Positions 45,801 to 54,285 of a DNA stretch of 64,000 bases are shown here, piece after piece. Made by a program: the position numbers and the translations under genes. Source of the DNA: Chryseobacterium luteum (lineage in GTDB: Bacteria; Bacteroidota; Bacteroidia; Flavobacteriales; Weeksellaceae). Numbering within the stretch: position 1 is the stretch's first letter; each line of letters opens with the position of its first letter. The stretch lies in the NCBI RefSeq assembly GCF_000737785.1, contig NZ_JPRO01000001.1:62001-126000 (forward strand), given 5' to 3'. The notes under the pieces are model-generated. The model had not been told where the DNA came from. It did not search any database and worked only from the letters and a program-made list of their open reading frames with translations.

Positions 45801-46538
45801 GAACAAAAAGAAAAAGAAGCCGAAGCGAAAGAAAAACAGGGAACGTTCTACCGATACATGGAACATGATGTACTGAAACACAACTGTATTGCTTACCTCT
45901 TACAGGATTATTTGAATGTTTTGGGGCAAAGCTTTACCGATGGAGACAAAATGGAAAATTTCCAGGTTTTCTTAAACGAAAATCTTGATAAATATACTGC
46001 ACTGGCGAAGTTCATGGAACAGGCTTTTGAATGGGAAATTATGGACTATACGTTCTATCCATATTATTGGGCCAACCGTAAAATGTGGCAGGAAATGTAT
46101 ATCTCCGAAAGCGTAGATCCTTTGTTCAGAAGCTTCCTGCAGGCAGGTATGGCGAGAGTAATTGTTACCGTAAAACCTGGTTTTGAAGATGCAGTACAGT
46201 TCTTTATGACAACAGGGAAAATCTGGAACGGAGGTGAAGTTCCTGTCATCGGAGATCCTATGTACATGAGTATTGTGGATGAAATGAGACAGCCTACAGG
46301 TGTAGCACAAGGTAAATACTGGATTACCAGAATCCCTACTACCCTTACTATTCTTCAGGATAAGTCTACAGGACTTCCAGTGGAGCAGCCGCTGCCAATC
46401 TTCCAGGAAACGAATCCTGATAATTGTGAAAACCCTCTTGAACTGGAAACCGAAACCAGTTTTGAGCAGAGAAACGTGCAGTTATCGCATAGTACAGAAC
46501 CTACAACATTACCAAGTACCATTATAAAGCCAATATAA
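42858..46538 (+). CDS. 1226-residue protein of unknown function (copy 1)
   Basis: No signal peptide. N-terminus TLFRFVSLRNPQLTETK and GFIHRPAG (to about residue 45) recurs almost identically in the partial gene at 62115. Then a helical part, a charged coiled coil (about 235-320), a beta region (about 420-570), the block LGIADYLKVVQSVHAYVPGE followed by IENVMASE (about 577-605), a Thr/Ser/Glu-rich stretch, a long helix (EITERAMERVL, about 700), then YNYGKRTMFEFMVPEPA (about 762-778), a second charged coil (about 957-995) and a compact C-terminus (FRSFLQAGMARVIVTVKPGFEDAVQFF). I associate the PGEV-IENV and NYGKR-FEFMVPEPA blocks with large uncharacterised proteins of several phyla but cannot name the family. 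Size and coils suggest a structural or carrier part of the system. Confidence 0.8.
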   Translation: MSTNNNASQTLFRFVSLRNPQLTETKRRNFGFIHRPAGIVGVFDTAVSERASSTAKINAMESFIKSSIFASTAFKTEKELEAGIFGQLLIIGRKISKKEKINDHDWAYTKGYYSGLIDSNKELNGDGLKVFELLWNNLIYQIVSQENFYVKEAISHILKAIHLGFAQNTDIDENVLKVNGEKPLENALNGKLVMPKSLFVEDDLESGASIASKVSSETNLSAITEQRLKSETESGLALSQTLHRKEGLQKLNSELEKLQKSYHKSTYKAYQDTHTRYMEENKYRLEEYEKIAEEIDRLIELKVPEEELQKLHERQKEFEVPQFEFFYKNEIDISELQAKLSPESFDLFIEVFSDVNAESLSGKRIEGTAEMISDREMRIGKSLLQIDSSLETFNDVISGVQQEISSSSQTAMESSALPQQQYVNLAGASIPVTQNTSRTPLAYSLIANNYGVLFLSSRGFLNFSFEVEDISWNVANAKIIADTNSGHFEENYTNISVVNNKITLPASLVNKFRSIYNFRIEIIFSNGREAYADVSKIANGQIHTGMLTLKPVKGGPREEEPVKGSLKRKNFGIKRLGIADYLKVVQSVHAYVPGEVSNIENVMASELRHKSSVAREYSEITDTTSKSVETEKVSDTSKTSRTDMQTEVAKELDKQQSITAYAHFSYSGGYKLDIGADYANNTAQHDSTRQAVAKSQEITERAMERVLTKINEERIQKIIKEYTETNVHEFDNRGKALTTNEPPQHITGVYRWIDKKMKNQIYNYGKRTMFEFMVPEPAKLHRLALAVSNAQVLTAPVDPRKAPEPWNMATPKAATKEMLLHWAQIYGVQLTELPKEDVEVYQEIKGAPNSTGSFGAVGTPINITQNYAAKSMKVQYYMDRNSLWHNSNFYCSNGKGGERDLSFGGKINQGTFTEGGLNLAGTFNYLYRGRNIEDVTLNVTLYCKLSDAFMLQWQTENFNAIIQAYEEAYKKFQEEQARLDAEQKEKEAEAKEKQGTFYRYMEHDVLKHNCIAYLLQDYLNVLGQSFTDGDKMENFQVFLNENLDKYTALAKFMEQAFEWEIMDYTFYPYYWANRKMWQEMYISESVDPLFRSFLQAGMARVIVTVKPGFEDAVQFFMTTGKIWNGGEVPVIGDPMYMSIVDEMRQPTGVAQGKYWITRIPTTLTILQDKSTGLPVEQPLPIFQETNPDNCENPLELETETSFEQRNVQLSHSTEPTTLPSTIIKPI

Positions 46539-46560
46539 TATACTTAAAAATATAGATTTG

Positions 46561-46594
46561 AAAGTGGTGCGTAAAACCATCACTTTCTTTTTTT
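46561..46594 (+). terminator. Terminator after the 1226-residue gene
   Basis: AAAGTGGTG (46561-46569), eight-base loop, CATCACTTT (46578-46586, one G-T pair), then seven Ts. Confidence 0.75.
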
Positions 46595-46635
46595 GATAAA
46601 ATATTAACGGCTTATTGCTAAACAAAAAAACGAAT

Positions 46636-48576
46636 ATGAAAACAGGAAATATAGGTATAAGAAACCTTGCAGATATTGGCGTTGCAGATATAGATGTGTA
46701 TGGAACGGGAAGAAGAGGAACATCCTCAACTACTCCAAAATTAATTATGTTCTTTAGATCAGAGGATCAGGCAAAAGGCTTACCGAAACTAGATTCTTCA
46801 GGAAATGTAAAAGGAGATTCTAAATATGATCAGTCTTTTGGTTTTGATCTGTTTAATGAAAGATTATACGGAAATAATACAGATGTTTACAAAAATGGAT
46901 ACTATGAGAAACAACCGAAGAAAAGAGCCGATGGAACTATTATTTATGAAGCTGATGGAACGACTCCACAATTAGAAGACAAAACTGATGCTGCAGGAAA
47001 TAAAATAGAAAAAAAAATAGGGAAGCTTGAAACTTTTTATGATAAAGAAAGTTCTTTATTGACTGAACTAAAAGATTCAGGAACATCATTTTTTATAGAT
47101 AATGAATATACATTATCAAAAAGAAATAAAAAAATGACAGATTTGAGTTATTATATTCCAAATATTCTTATAAAGCCTGGAAAAGAGGTGAAGCTGTATG
47201 CTAAATTTTTTGATACTGATAGCGCATCGAGACTGGGTATGGACATATTTTTAAAACCTTCTTCCAATAAAGGAATAGAATTTCTTACTGATAAATTAAC
47301 ATTTAATAAAAGTGAAGAAGTATTGGAATTCAAAATAAAAACAAAGCTAAGTGAGCCTATTGAGTTTAAAACTATAATAACGGCTCATGTGAAAGATAGT
47401 ACTGGAAAAGAAGTCGAGATAGGAAAGCTAGCCCTGCTTCCTAATAAACTCCTGCAAGCAAAACTTTTTTTTATTGATGTTTTTTATAATACTACAACAG
47501 CGTCAACTCCATTTAATGGAACAACTATGATTACAAATCTCAATCAGAAAGCTATGAACCAGGCTTCTGTTGAACTCATATCCGGAGGAGTAAATAAATC
47601 TTTTATAATTAAACCTACTGATGAAGCATTAAAAAATGGTGTTTATGATGGGCAGCCTATCTCTGGTGTTTTGACAAACAAAGGAACAGGAAAGCCTTAT
47701 GAGCTAAGTGATCTAGGTAAGGGTTTAAGGATTATTACATCCAAATTCTATGAAAGCATGGTAAACGAAATTTTAGCGAACATAGAGATCGAACTGAAAA
47801 AATTAGATGTAAACGATGGGGCTGTTACCAGAAAACTTATAGATGTAAGTTCTTCAATAAAAGATGAATTAAATTCTTTAGATGCAATAAAAGATTTTAA
47901 ACTAGATGATGGTACTATAATAAAAAGGTACAATTTCATTATTCAAACATTGTATAATTATCTGCATCATGAGTTTAACATTAATTATATTTTTGCATTT
48001 ATCTGTCATAATATTGAAACTACGGTTACTTCAAGTACATCCGGAACAACTACCACAACCTCAAGAGATGAAGCGATGGCTTTTTTAGATGCTAAAGAAT
48101 TAATTATCCCTAATAATGCTATTGGAAAAACGATGACATTAGCTCATGAAATTGCACACAATTTCGGAGTAAGACACACTTTTGATATTCCGGGAACAGA
48201 ACCACAAATAGGAGATATTAAATTGGCACAAAAGCAAACATTGGAAAACATTATGGACTACCCTAAAAATGGTGATGCAGATAGACGGAATTTCATCCGG
48301 TATCAATGGGAGAAAATGAGAGAAAAAACAGATTCCAACGTAAATACCATATCTGAGCTTAATTTTGTAAAGCAGGAGTATTATCAATATGTTGGTCTTG
48401 TAGATTACACAAAAGAAAAAGGTTTTCTATGGGATTTTAGTCAAAATTTAATCTACTTTTTAATGAAGGCATTGGCAAATAAATACAGTGGAGATTTGGG
48501 TGAAATTAAAAATTCAAGTGACAAAATTTTAACTATTTTTACGAATGAAATAACAAAAACGCTAAATAAAATATGA
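46636..48576 (+). CDS. Metzincin-type zinc protease, effector candidate
   Basis: 647 residues from ATG 46636 (a TTG seven codons upstream is less likely). No signal peptide. The C-terminal third holds HEIAHNFGVRH (His504, Glu505, His508, His514), the HExxHxxGxxH zinc site of metzincins, and the Met-turn NIMDYP (Met540). The first 300 residues are beta-rich with no known domain; GIRNLADIGVADIDVYGTGRR at the start may be a sorting part. Followed with a 4-base overlap by an exported small protein, the gene order of an effector and its immunity protein. No clear TAnnTTTG box precedes it, so it may depend on read-through from the dyad promoter at 42666. A protease sent out with the other cargo is inferred. 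Confidence 0.8.
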   Translation: MKTGNIGIRNLADIGVADIDVYGTGRRGTSSTTPKLIMFFRSEDQAKGLPKLDSSGNVKGDSKYDQSFGFDLFNERLYGNNTDVYKNGYYEKQPKKRADGTIIYEADGTTPQLEDKTDAAGNKIEKKIGKLETFYDKESSLLTELKDSGTSFFIDNEYTLSKRNKKMTDLSYYIPNILIKPGKEVKLYAKFFDTDSASRLGMDIFLKPSSNKGIEFLTDKLTFNKSEEVLEFKIKTKLSEPIEFKTIITAHVKDSTGKEVEIGKLALLPNKLLQAKLFFIDVFYNTTTASTPFNGTTMITNLNQKAMNQASVELISGGVNKSFIIKPTDEALKNGVYDGQPISGVLTNKGTGKPYELSDLGKGLRIITSKFYESMVNEILANIEIELKKLDVNDGAVTRKLIDVSSSIKDELNSLDAIKDFKLDDGTIIKRYNFIIQTLYNYLHHEFNINYIFAFICHNIETTVTSSTSGTTTTTSRDEAMAFLDAKELIIPNNAIGKTMTLAHEIAHNFGVRHTFDIPGTEPQIGDIKLAQKQTLENIMDYPKNGDADRRNFIRYQWEKMREKTDSNVNTISELNFVKQEYYQYVGLVDYTKEKGFLWDFSQNLIYFLMKALANKYSGDLGEIKNSSDKILTIFTNEITKTLNKI

Positions 48577-49376
48577 AAAAATCACTTAGTGCATTCTTAA
48601 TTATTATGACTTCAGTAAGTTTTTCGGCTCAGAATATTATTAAGTATGATTTTAAAAAGCGAGTAAATCATGTTTTTCAAGATGTTTTATATGTAGCTTT
48701 TGAAGATATAATGAATAATTCTTATGGAAAGACAAAAAATATAGAATTAGGGATAATTCCGCTTAGTTTTGCTCTTTGGAATAATAAAAATGTCGATAAT
48801 ACGCATAGTAAAAAACAAGAATTACACAATAAATATGAGATATACAGATATAAAAGCGATGACCATTTTAATGTTCGTATTGATTTGAATGATAACAAAG
48901 AGGGAGTTTATAACAACTCTATGAGTATAGATACTAATAAATTGTTGATTAAATTTGAGAAAGATAAATATAATACACATGTTTATACTTATTTAGATGC
49001 TTTTGGAATTAGTTTCAATTTTGATAATGATGAAAATAATACTGGATTATCTAAAAATTTCTTTTGTAAAACAAAGGTAAATTCCAATGGATATATAAAT
49101 ACAGCTGCAGATTTTAGAATATATAATATCTTTTATTTTACTACTTTATCTATTTCTTCCCGTTCATGGGATAAAAAAAATGACAACGAAAGATTTGACA
49201 TTACTATTTATGAAGTATCAGATAATGATAATACCCTTCGCATGAGAAAAACCCTTATAAAAGGTAATAATGAAGGAGCCATAAAATATTTGAAGAAAAA
49301 CGATATAGACTATGTTGATTATCTTGAAAATTGGGGAGAAAAATTCAAAGAAGAAGATTTTAAACCATTAGAATAA
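48573..49376 (+). CDS. Exported protein, immunity candidate for the metzincin
   Basis: 267 residues, signal peptide about 1-19 (IIMTSVSFSAQN). It overlaps the protease stop by four bases (ATGA), so the two are translated together. Mostly beta and Asn/Asp-rich; no family recognised. Its export fits protection against a protease that works in the periplasm, in contrast to the signal-less immunity candidates of the two large toxins. Role inferred from gene order. Confidence 0.6.
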   Translation: MKKSLSAFLIIMTSVSFSAQNIIKYDFKKRVNHVFQDVLYVAFEDIMNNSYGKTKNIELGIIPLSFALWNNKNVDNTHSKKQELHNKYEIYRYKSDDHFNVRIDLNDNKEGVYNNSMSIDTNKLLIKFEKDKYNTHVYTYLDAFGISFNFDNDENNTGLSKNFFCKTKVNSNGYINTAADFRIYNIFYFTTLSISSRSWDKKNDNERFDITIYEVSDNDNTLRMRKTLIKGNNEGAIKYLKKNDIDYVDYLENWGEKFKEEDFKPLE

Positions 49377-49381
49377 AAAAG

Positions 49382-49406
49382 AAAAACGTCTAAAACAGGC
49401 GTTTTT
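49382..49406 (+). terminator. Terminator of the protease operon
   Basis: AAAAACGTCT and AGGCGTTTTT arms with a short loop, right after the stop codon. Confidence 0.75.
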
Positions 49407-49621
49407 TAACTTCTAAGGAGATAAAAATGAAGCACCAGACTTTCTAAAGAAAAATAAAGAGCTAGATTGTAAAAGAAAAACCAGATAGATTCATATTAAC
49501 AGCCACAACTTAATCTGACAGTTTGGTCGTAAAAATATTTGTCATTTATTCAATATTATCCTTACTTCCAAAAGTGAGGATTTTTTGTTTTTGGGTACTC
49601 ACCTTTGTTTTCACTCAAATA

Positions 49622-50893
49622 TTAATGAAATCTAAAATTGGCCTCGGGAAGTGTATTATTTTTTAAAAAGGCTTCGTATTCCGGAGAAAGTATGGCCCGT
49701 TCAAATGTATTTTTCCCGCTCATACTTCCGAGACGTACTTTATCTTTTCCAAATTTTTTATTCATTGCATCCATTGCCTTCATAACCGGAAGATGCTGGT
49801 TTTGGGTATCTTCTTCAAAAAGGCTGATGAGTCTTTCATCTTCAGGAACAAAATCATTGACGATAACTCCTGCTTTTTTGTAATGGAATCCGTCCCGGTA
49901 AATCGCTTCAAAAAGTTCGTTTACCACCCTGCCTATCAGAATAGAGGAATTGGTTGGGTTAGGAAGGATCTGCGTTATTGCATTTCTATATTCCGGAAGG
50001 TCTTTTCTGAAGCGGTTGGTCTGCACAAAAACAGTAACCATCCTGCAGCAGGTATTTTGCCTACGGAGTTTTTCGGAACAGTACATTCCAAAGGTTTCTA
50101 CACGTTCCCGGACTTCCTCTTTCCGGGTAAGCATTTCCATAAAGCTTCTGGTAACTGCAATTGATTTTTTAGGAGATGGGGCATCCAATTCCAGCTGGCG
50201 GATTCCTTTCAGTTCATTCATCATTCTCACCCCGTGGATTCCCATGATCTTCCGGACCCACATTTCGGGTTTCTGGAGAAGATCCCAGGCTTTGTAAACG
50301 CCGCTGTCATGCATTTTTGCGGCAAGCTTACGCCCTATTCCCCACACGTCGCCTATATTGAGCCATTTTAGAGCTTTTTCAATTTTTTCAGGGGTGTCGA
50401 GGATATAAACACCGTCAAATTGATCAGGATACTCTTTTACGATTCTGTTGGCTACTTTACAGAGTGTTTTGGTGGGAGCAATTCCTATGCTTACGGGAAT
50501 ATTTTCCTGCTTTATAATTTCATTTTTGATCTTCAGGCAATATTCACGGATATCTATATATTTAAAGCCTGAAAGCTCCAGAAACAGCTCATCAATACTG
50601 TAAACTTCATATTCCAGAACGTATGATCTTGAAATATCAATAACCCGCTGGCTTTTGTAATTATAGAGTTCAAATTTCGCAGAGAAGCTTTTTACATCAT
50701 GCTCCTTGAAAAGATCTTTATATTTGAACGCAGGAGCTGCCATAGGAATACCCAGATCTTTAGCCTCTTTGCTTCTGGACACAACACATCCGTCATTATT
50801 GGAAAGTACCACAACGGCTTTCCCCTCAAGAGCAGGATCCAAAGCTCTCTCGCAGGAAACAAAAAAGTTGTTGCAGTCTACTAAAGCATACAT
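49622..50893 (-). CDS. umuC: Y-family DNA polymerase, UmuC type
   Basis: 423 residues. MYALVDCNNFFVSCERALDP, SNNDGCVVSRSKEAK and the palm motif YSIDELFLELSG (acidic pair) are UmuC hallmarks; IGIAPTKTLCKVAN and a helix-hairpin-helix region (WGIGRKLAAKMHDSGV) follow, with the little-finger and UmuC-type C-terminus (LSPEYEAFLKNN). Translesion polymerase used after DNA damage. No umuD is next to it. Its own -7 box is TAATTTTG (50919-50912, minus strand), 18 bases before the ATG. A copy of the accessory-region dyad lies 115 bases upstream, pointing the other way. Confidence 0.93.
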   Translation of the reverse strand: MYALVDCNNFFVSCERALDPALEGKAVVVLSNNDGCVVSRSKEAKDLGIPMAAPAFKYKDLFKEHDVKSFSAKFELYNYKSQRVIDISRSYVLEYEVYSIDELFLELSGFKYIDIREYCLKIKNEIIKQENIPVSIGIAPTKTLCKVANRIVKEYPDQFDGVYILDTPEKIEKALKWLNIGDVWGIGRKLAAKMHDSGVYKAWDLLQKPEMWVRKIMGIHGVRMMNELKGIRQLELDAPSPKKSIAVTRSFMEMLTRKEEVRERVETFGMYCSEKLRRQNTCCRMVTVFVQTNRFRKDLPEYRNAITQILPNPTNSSILIGRVVNELFEAIYRDGFHYKKAGVIVNDFVPEDERLISLFEEDTQNQHLPVMKAMDAMNKKFGKDKVRLGSMSGKNTFERAILSPEYEAFLKNNTLPEANFRFH

Positions 50894-51007
50894 GACAGAA
50901 TAATTTTAATGCAAAATTACATTTAAAAAAGCAATTATTCCCGTTTACTTTAAAATCATAATCATATTTAATAATCTGAATATGAAATAGTTGATTTATT
51001 TTAAACA

Positions 51008-51041
51008 CGTCAGGTTCTGTCGCATTAAAGCTATAATTTAT
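51008..51041 (+). promoter_or_regulatory. Dyad element 3, degenerate promoter
   Basis: CGTCAGGTTCTGTCG (51008-51022), 11 bases, TAATTTAT (51034-51041), which keeps only the left half of the -7 box. Nothing credible is encoded between it and the next dyad, so it looks like a duplicated, decaying promoter; alternatively it acts on umuC from a distance. Confidence 0.6.
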
Positions 51042-51181
51042 ACGCCCTCATTCTGCCGTTTTCAGATGATAAAGGCCTGCTGATCGCTGATTTTGTGCAT
51101 AAAATTTTTAAGATGATGTATATTATTAAAATGTAAGGTGACATGAAATTTTATACTTTTATTTAATATTTTAATTAAACA

Positions 51182-51215
51182 CGTCAAGTTCCGTCGCCTT
51201 TAACCTATACTTTTG
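51182..51215 (+). promoter_or_regulatory. Dyad promoter 4 (for the M15 peptidase)
   Basis: CGTCAAGTTCCGTCG (51182-51196), 11 bases, TACTTTTG (51208-51215); start codon 25 bases on. Confidence 0.8.
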
Positions 51216-51240
51216 TTTCATAAATAAGTAATAATGAATC

Positions 51241-51741
51241 ATGGATAAAGTAACGTCAGAAAGAATAGACAAGCTTCACCCTTCTGTAAGGGATGAAGTA
51301 AAACAGATCATAAAAGAATGCGATGAAGCCCTTACCGGAAGAGCTAAAGTAAGAATTACCCAGGGCCTGAGATCTTTTGAAGAACAGGAAAAGCTGTATG
51401 CCATCGGGAGGATTACGTCCGGAAAAAAAGTAACAAATGCCAAAGCCGGCCAGAGCATCCACAATTACGGACTAGCTGTTGATATCTGCCTGATGATCGA
51501 CGGAAAAGTGGCAAGCTGGGACACTGTGAAAGACTGGGACAATGACAGGGTAGCCGACTGGTACGAATGTGTAAAAATTTTTGCAAGACACGGCTGGGAC
51601 TGGGGCGGAAACTGGAAGACCTTCAAGGACCTTCCCCACTTCGAAAAAAAGAATATCCGGACCAAAAAAGGACTGGTGAAAACAAGCTGGCGAACGCTGT
51701 CAAAGCTGGTTAAGGGCAATGACAATTATGTTATTTTTTAA
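51241..51741 (+). CDS. Endolysin-type peptidoglycan L-Ala-D-Glu peptidase (M15)
   Basis: 166 residues, no signal peptide. The M15/VanY zinc site is complete: SIHNYGLAVD (His74, Asp81) and DLPHFEKK (His133), with ITQGLRSFEEQEKLYAIGR before it. This is the CwlK / phage T5-type endolysin layout, a bare catalytic domain with no cell-wall binding or export part. In phages such enzymes wait in the cytoplasm for a holin; here it stands in a dyad-controlled gene of its own, between umuC and a toxin operon. Role could be cell lysis to release particles or an injected wall-cutting effector. Both are inferred. Confidence 0.9.
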   Translation: MDKVTSERIDKLHPSVRDEVKQIIKECDEALTGRAKVRITQGLRSFEEQEKLYAIGRITSGKKVTNAKAGQSIHNYGLAVDICLMIDGKVASWDTVKDWDNDRVADWYECVKIFARHGWDWGGNWKTFKDLPHFEKKNIRTKKGLVKTSWRTLSKLVKGNDNYVIF

Positions 51742-51754
51742 ATCAAATTTTATA

Positions 51755-51788
51755 CGTCATGTTTTGACGCCATGACAGTATAGCTTTG
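51755..51788 (+). promoter_or_regulatory. Dyad promoter 5 (for toxin 51817-54285)
   Basis: CGTCATGTTTTGACG (51755-51769; arms CGTCA/TGACG perfect), 11 bases, TAGCTTTG (51781-51788); start codon 28 bases on. Confidence 0.8.
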
Positions 51789-51816
51789 TTTTAGAAAAAT
51801 TTAATATTAAAACACA

Positions 51817-54285
51817 ATGAATATAATAAAACCTTTAGGAGTTCCTATAGTTGAAGGAGTTGGACGTTTAAAAACTCCGATGATTCAGTCTGTAAAAGCG
51901 TTAGGTTTGTACTTAAAAGAAAGTTCTGGAGAATATAGTGCAGACTTTTATGGACTTGAACCTGGGCAGGGAGTTAGCTTTCCAAAACTGTTGCAATATC
52001 TGAAGAGTAATCAAAAATCCAAACTCTATTATGGATATTTCAGAGGCGCAAGAATCGCAGAAAGGAAAGCTGTAAGCAGATATGGTGTTGTAGAAACCGG
52101 AAAACTTTTCAACAAAACCATCCCTTTCACATACATTAATGAATACAAACAGAAAATTGAAACAACCATTAATTGCGGAATTAATAAAAGAGAAGATCAT
52201 ATAGAGGATATTCCCTATTTTTCACTGAATGTGAATTACAAAAATAAAACCATCAATTGTGGATTAAATTACTTCTATATTAATACGGAAAAATACAGAA
52301 AATCTATTCCAATTACAGCTACTGACAAAGATTTTACAATTAATGATAAATATAAAGCTATTAAACTTTTTTCTGAAAACATTTCCGATATGTATCATCT
52401 GGTTGCAGAGATACAAGGGAAAGACAATGCCGAATGGTATAAAGACCTTGTTAATGAGCATTACATTAATCTTGTAAAAAACACTAGCACAGCCGAAGAG
52501 TTGATATGGCTATACGAAAATGCTGCAGATTTTACTTTGTCTGCTCTATCACAAGAATTGTTATGGAAACATATCTGTACATTCTACAGCTACGATACCC
52601 TAGGAACTTTCAGCTTTGTGAAAGATGCAAGTTTATCATTAATGCGTGCTTTATTTGCTTTTGACACATCAGAAAAGATAAAATATCTTATGGAACAGTT
52701 CCATAAGAACCAAAGTTTTGTAAAGAAAATTTATGATGCTCTGGATGGCACGATGACTTTCGGTGGAAAAGAACAAAAATGCCAAACCATTTTCGCCAGT
52801 ATTATTACAGGTTTTTGCTTCGCAGACATCTCATCTCTCAATTTTACAAATGAAATTTTCTATGTAGGAAAAGATTATTATGTAAACGTAACGGATGTTA
52901 AAAGCGACGACAAAGAGCAAAGTAAATACTGGGCAGAACAACGTCATAAAAACGAAACTTACTATGTGGACAGCGGAACAGCTCTCATAGAAATGGGTGG
53001 AGATATGGTTCTGATTAGCAAAGTAAAATTGCATCCCTTAGATGTTGTAACACTTTTACAGAAAGATACCGACAGTTTATTATGCGTACCGGTATTATTT
53101 TTAAAAGATATTGATCATCAGAAAGATATACAAAACCTGCTGACAGCCGTAAGAATTGGTGTAGATATGTTGGCAATTGGTTTAACCATTGCTACTTTGG
53201 GAGGCGCTTCTCCTTTGCTGGCAGTTGCTGGAGCACTGGAAATTGGCATTGCGGTAACCGATATTGCAGTAATGACTAATAAGGATAAACTTTCTGAGGA
53301 ATTTTTAAAAACATGGGAAAAGATTTACCTCATTGGCGGTATTGCTACGGCTTCACCGTTGGTGGTCTCTTCTTTATACAAATTAGGCGGGAAGATTCTG
53401 GCTTCATCTGCAAAAGCAGAAATGAAAAATTTTGTTCGGAGTTGTATGATGAAGATGATTCTGGAAGGTGAAATTTCTAATTTTACTAAAAACACTTTAA
53501 AGATTGCCAATGAGGAAACTATAGCAAAAGTATCCGAATTTTTCTTTGACCGATACAGCTTCAAGACATTTTGGGAACAGGGTTGCCAGTTGGTGTATGG
53601 AGAAGTACGGATTAGTAACAAGGTAGAAAAAGAAGTTGGCTTACTTTATAACGGTGTTATTGTTTTGGAAGGAAGTATAAAAGAAATGAGACCGCAGCTG
53701 ATGAAGCTTTACACTGCAAGATACAGTAAAGCAACTTTGGAAGCTTTGCTTGAAAACCTGTATAAACTGATCCCAAAATTAGACAAAACCAAAAGATTCT
53801 GGACGTGTTTTAATGAGGCCGGAGCGGAGCTCAAATGGGGAAAATTATCTACTAAGGAAATTGAGAAAAATATTGAATCTGCCATTAATAATACTAAAAC
53901 ATCTGTACAATGGGAAGGCGAAGTAGCAAAAGCTTTTTCTGAAATAGATGAAGTAAAACAGATAGGAACAAAAGTAGAATACCGTAACAGCGGAATGAAT
54001 AAGTTTGAACTGGCAGGAGATTATGATGTACTTACGGAGAAGTATCTTATAGAATGCAAAGAAAGCGTTTCTAAAAATATTAATAGTAAATTTCTTGAAC
54101 AATTTGATAAATATTTAGATCCAAAAAATGAAAAATATATCAATATTGGAAAAAGAAAAATAGTACTTGCTATAAAATCATTTAAAGATAATGCTCTAAA
54201 TTTGTCTCATCCTGTATTACAGCAACTAAAAAACAAAGGCGTAATAATGATAACAGACATAAACCAAATAAAAAATTTAAAATAA
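51817..54285 (+). CDS. Large toxin-like protein, scaffold paralogue 2, PD-(D/E)xK nuclease tip
   Basis: 822 residues, no signal peptide. Shares the middle with 31502-34069: helical part, beta part with HPLDVVTLL, hydrophobic stretch (about 438-486, VDMLAIGLTIATLGG and AVAGALEIGIAVTDIAV) and TWEKIYLIGGIATASPLVVSS (about 500-520). The C-terminal 140 residues carry GDYDVLTEKYLIECKES: Asp737 and Glu746-Cys-Lys748, the D-x(n)-E-x-K core of PD-(D/E)xK nucleases, with a candidate Glu in WEGEVAKAF ahead of it. Layout is that of a polymorphic toxin with a DNA- or RNA-cutting tip. The next gene begins on its stop codon (TAATG) and is the immunity candidate. The hydrophobic stretch could serve membrane passage. 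Confidence 0.72.
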   Translation: MNIIKPLGVPIVEGVGRLKTPMIQSVKALGLYLKESSGEYSADFYGLEPGQGVSFPKLLQYLKSNQKSKLYYGYFRGARIAERKAVSRYGVVETGKLFNKTIPFTYINEYKQKIETTINCGINKREDHIEDIPYFSLNVNYKNKTINCGLNYFYINTEKYRKSIPITATDKDFTINDKYKAIKLFSENISDMYHLVAEIQGKDNAEWYKDLVNEHYINLVKNTSTAEELIWLYENAADFTLSALSQELLWKHICTFYSYDTLGTFSFVKDASLSLMRALFAFDTSEKIKYLMEQFHKNQSFVKKIYDALDGTMTFGGKEQKCQTIFASIITGFCFADISSLNFTNEIFYVGKDYYVNVTDVKSDDKEQSKYWAEQRHKNETYYVDSGTALIEMGGDMVLISKVKLHPLDVVTLLQKDTDSLLCVPVLFLKDIDHQKDIQNLLTAVRIGVDMLAIGLTIATLGGASPLLAVAGALEIGIAVTDIAVMTNKDKLSEEFLKTWEKIYLIGGIATASPLVVSSLYKLGGKILASSAKAEMKNFVRSCMMKMILEGEISNFTKNTLKIANEETIAKVSEFFFDRYSFKTFWEQGCQLVYGEVRISNKVEKEVGLLYNGVIVLEGSIKEMRPQLMKLYTARYSKATLEALLENLYKLIPKLDKTKRFWTCFNEAGAELKWGKLSTKEIEKNIESAINNTKTSVQWEGEVAKAFSEIDEVKQIGTKVEYRNSGMNKFELAGDYDVLTEKYLIECKESVSKNINSKFLEQFDKYLDPKNEKYINIGKRKIVLAIKSFKDNALNLSHPVLQQLKNKGVIMITDINQIKNLK

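Noticed and set aside
49516..49529. TGACAGTTTGGTCG followed by a TATTTG, resembling the dyad promoter
   Set aside because: Arms do not match, and only about four bases separate it from the box instead of 11; the direction also leads into the end of umuC.
51008..51022. Dyad taken as a LexA (SOS) box
   Set aside because: It is not the CTGT-N8-ACAG or CGAAC-N4-GTTCG form I know, and the -7 box of umuC lies about 90 bases away from it. A damage link stays a hypothesis only.
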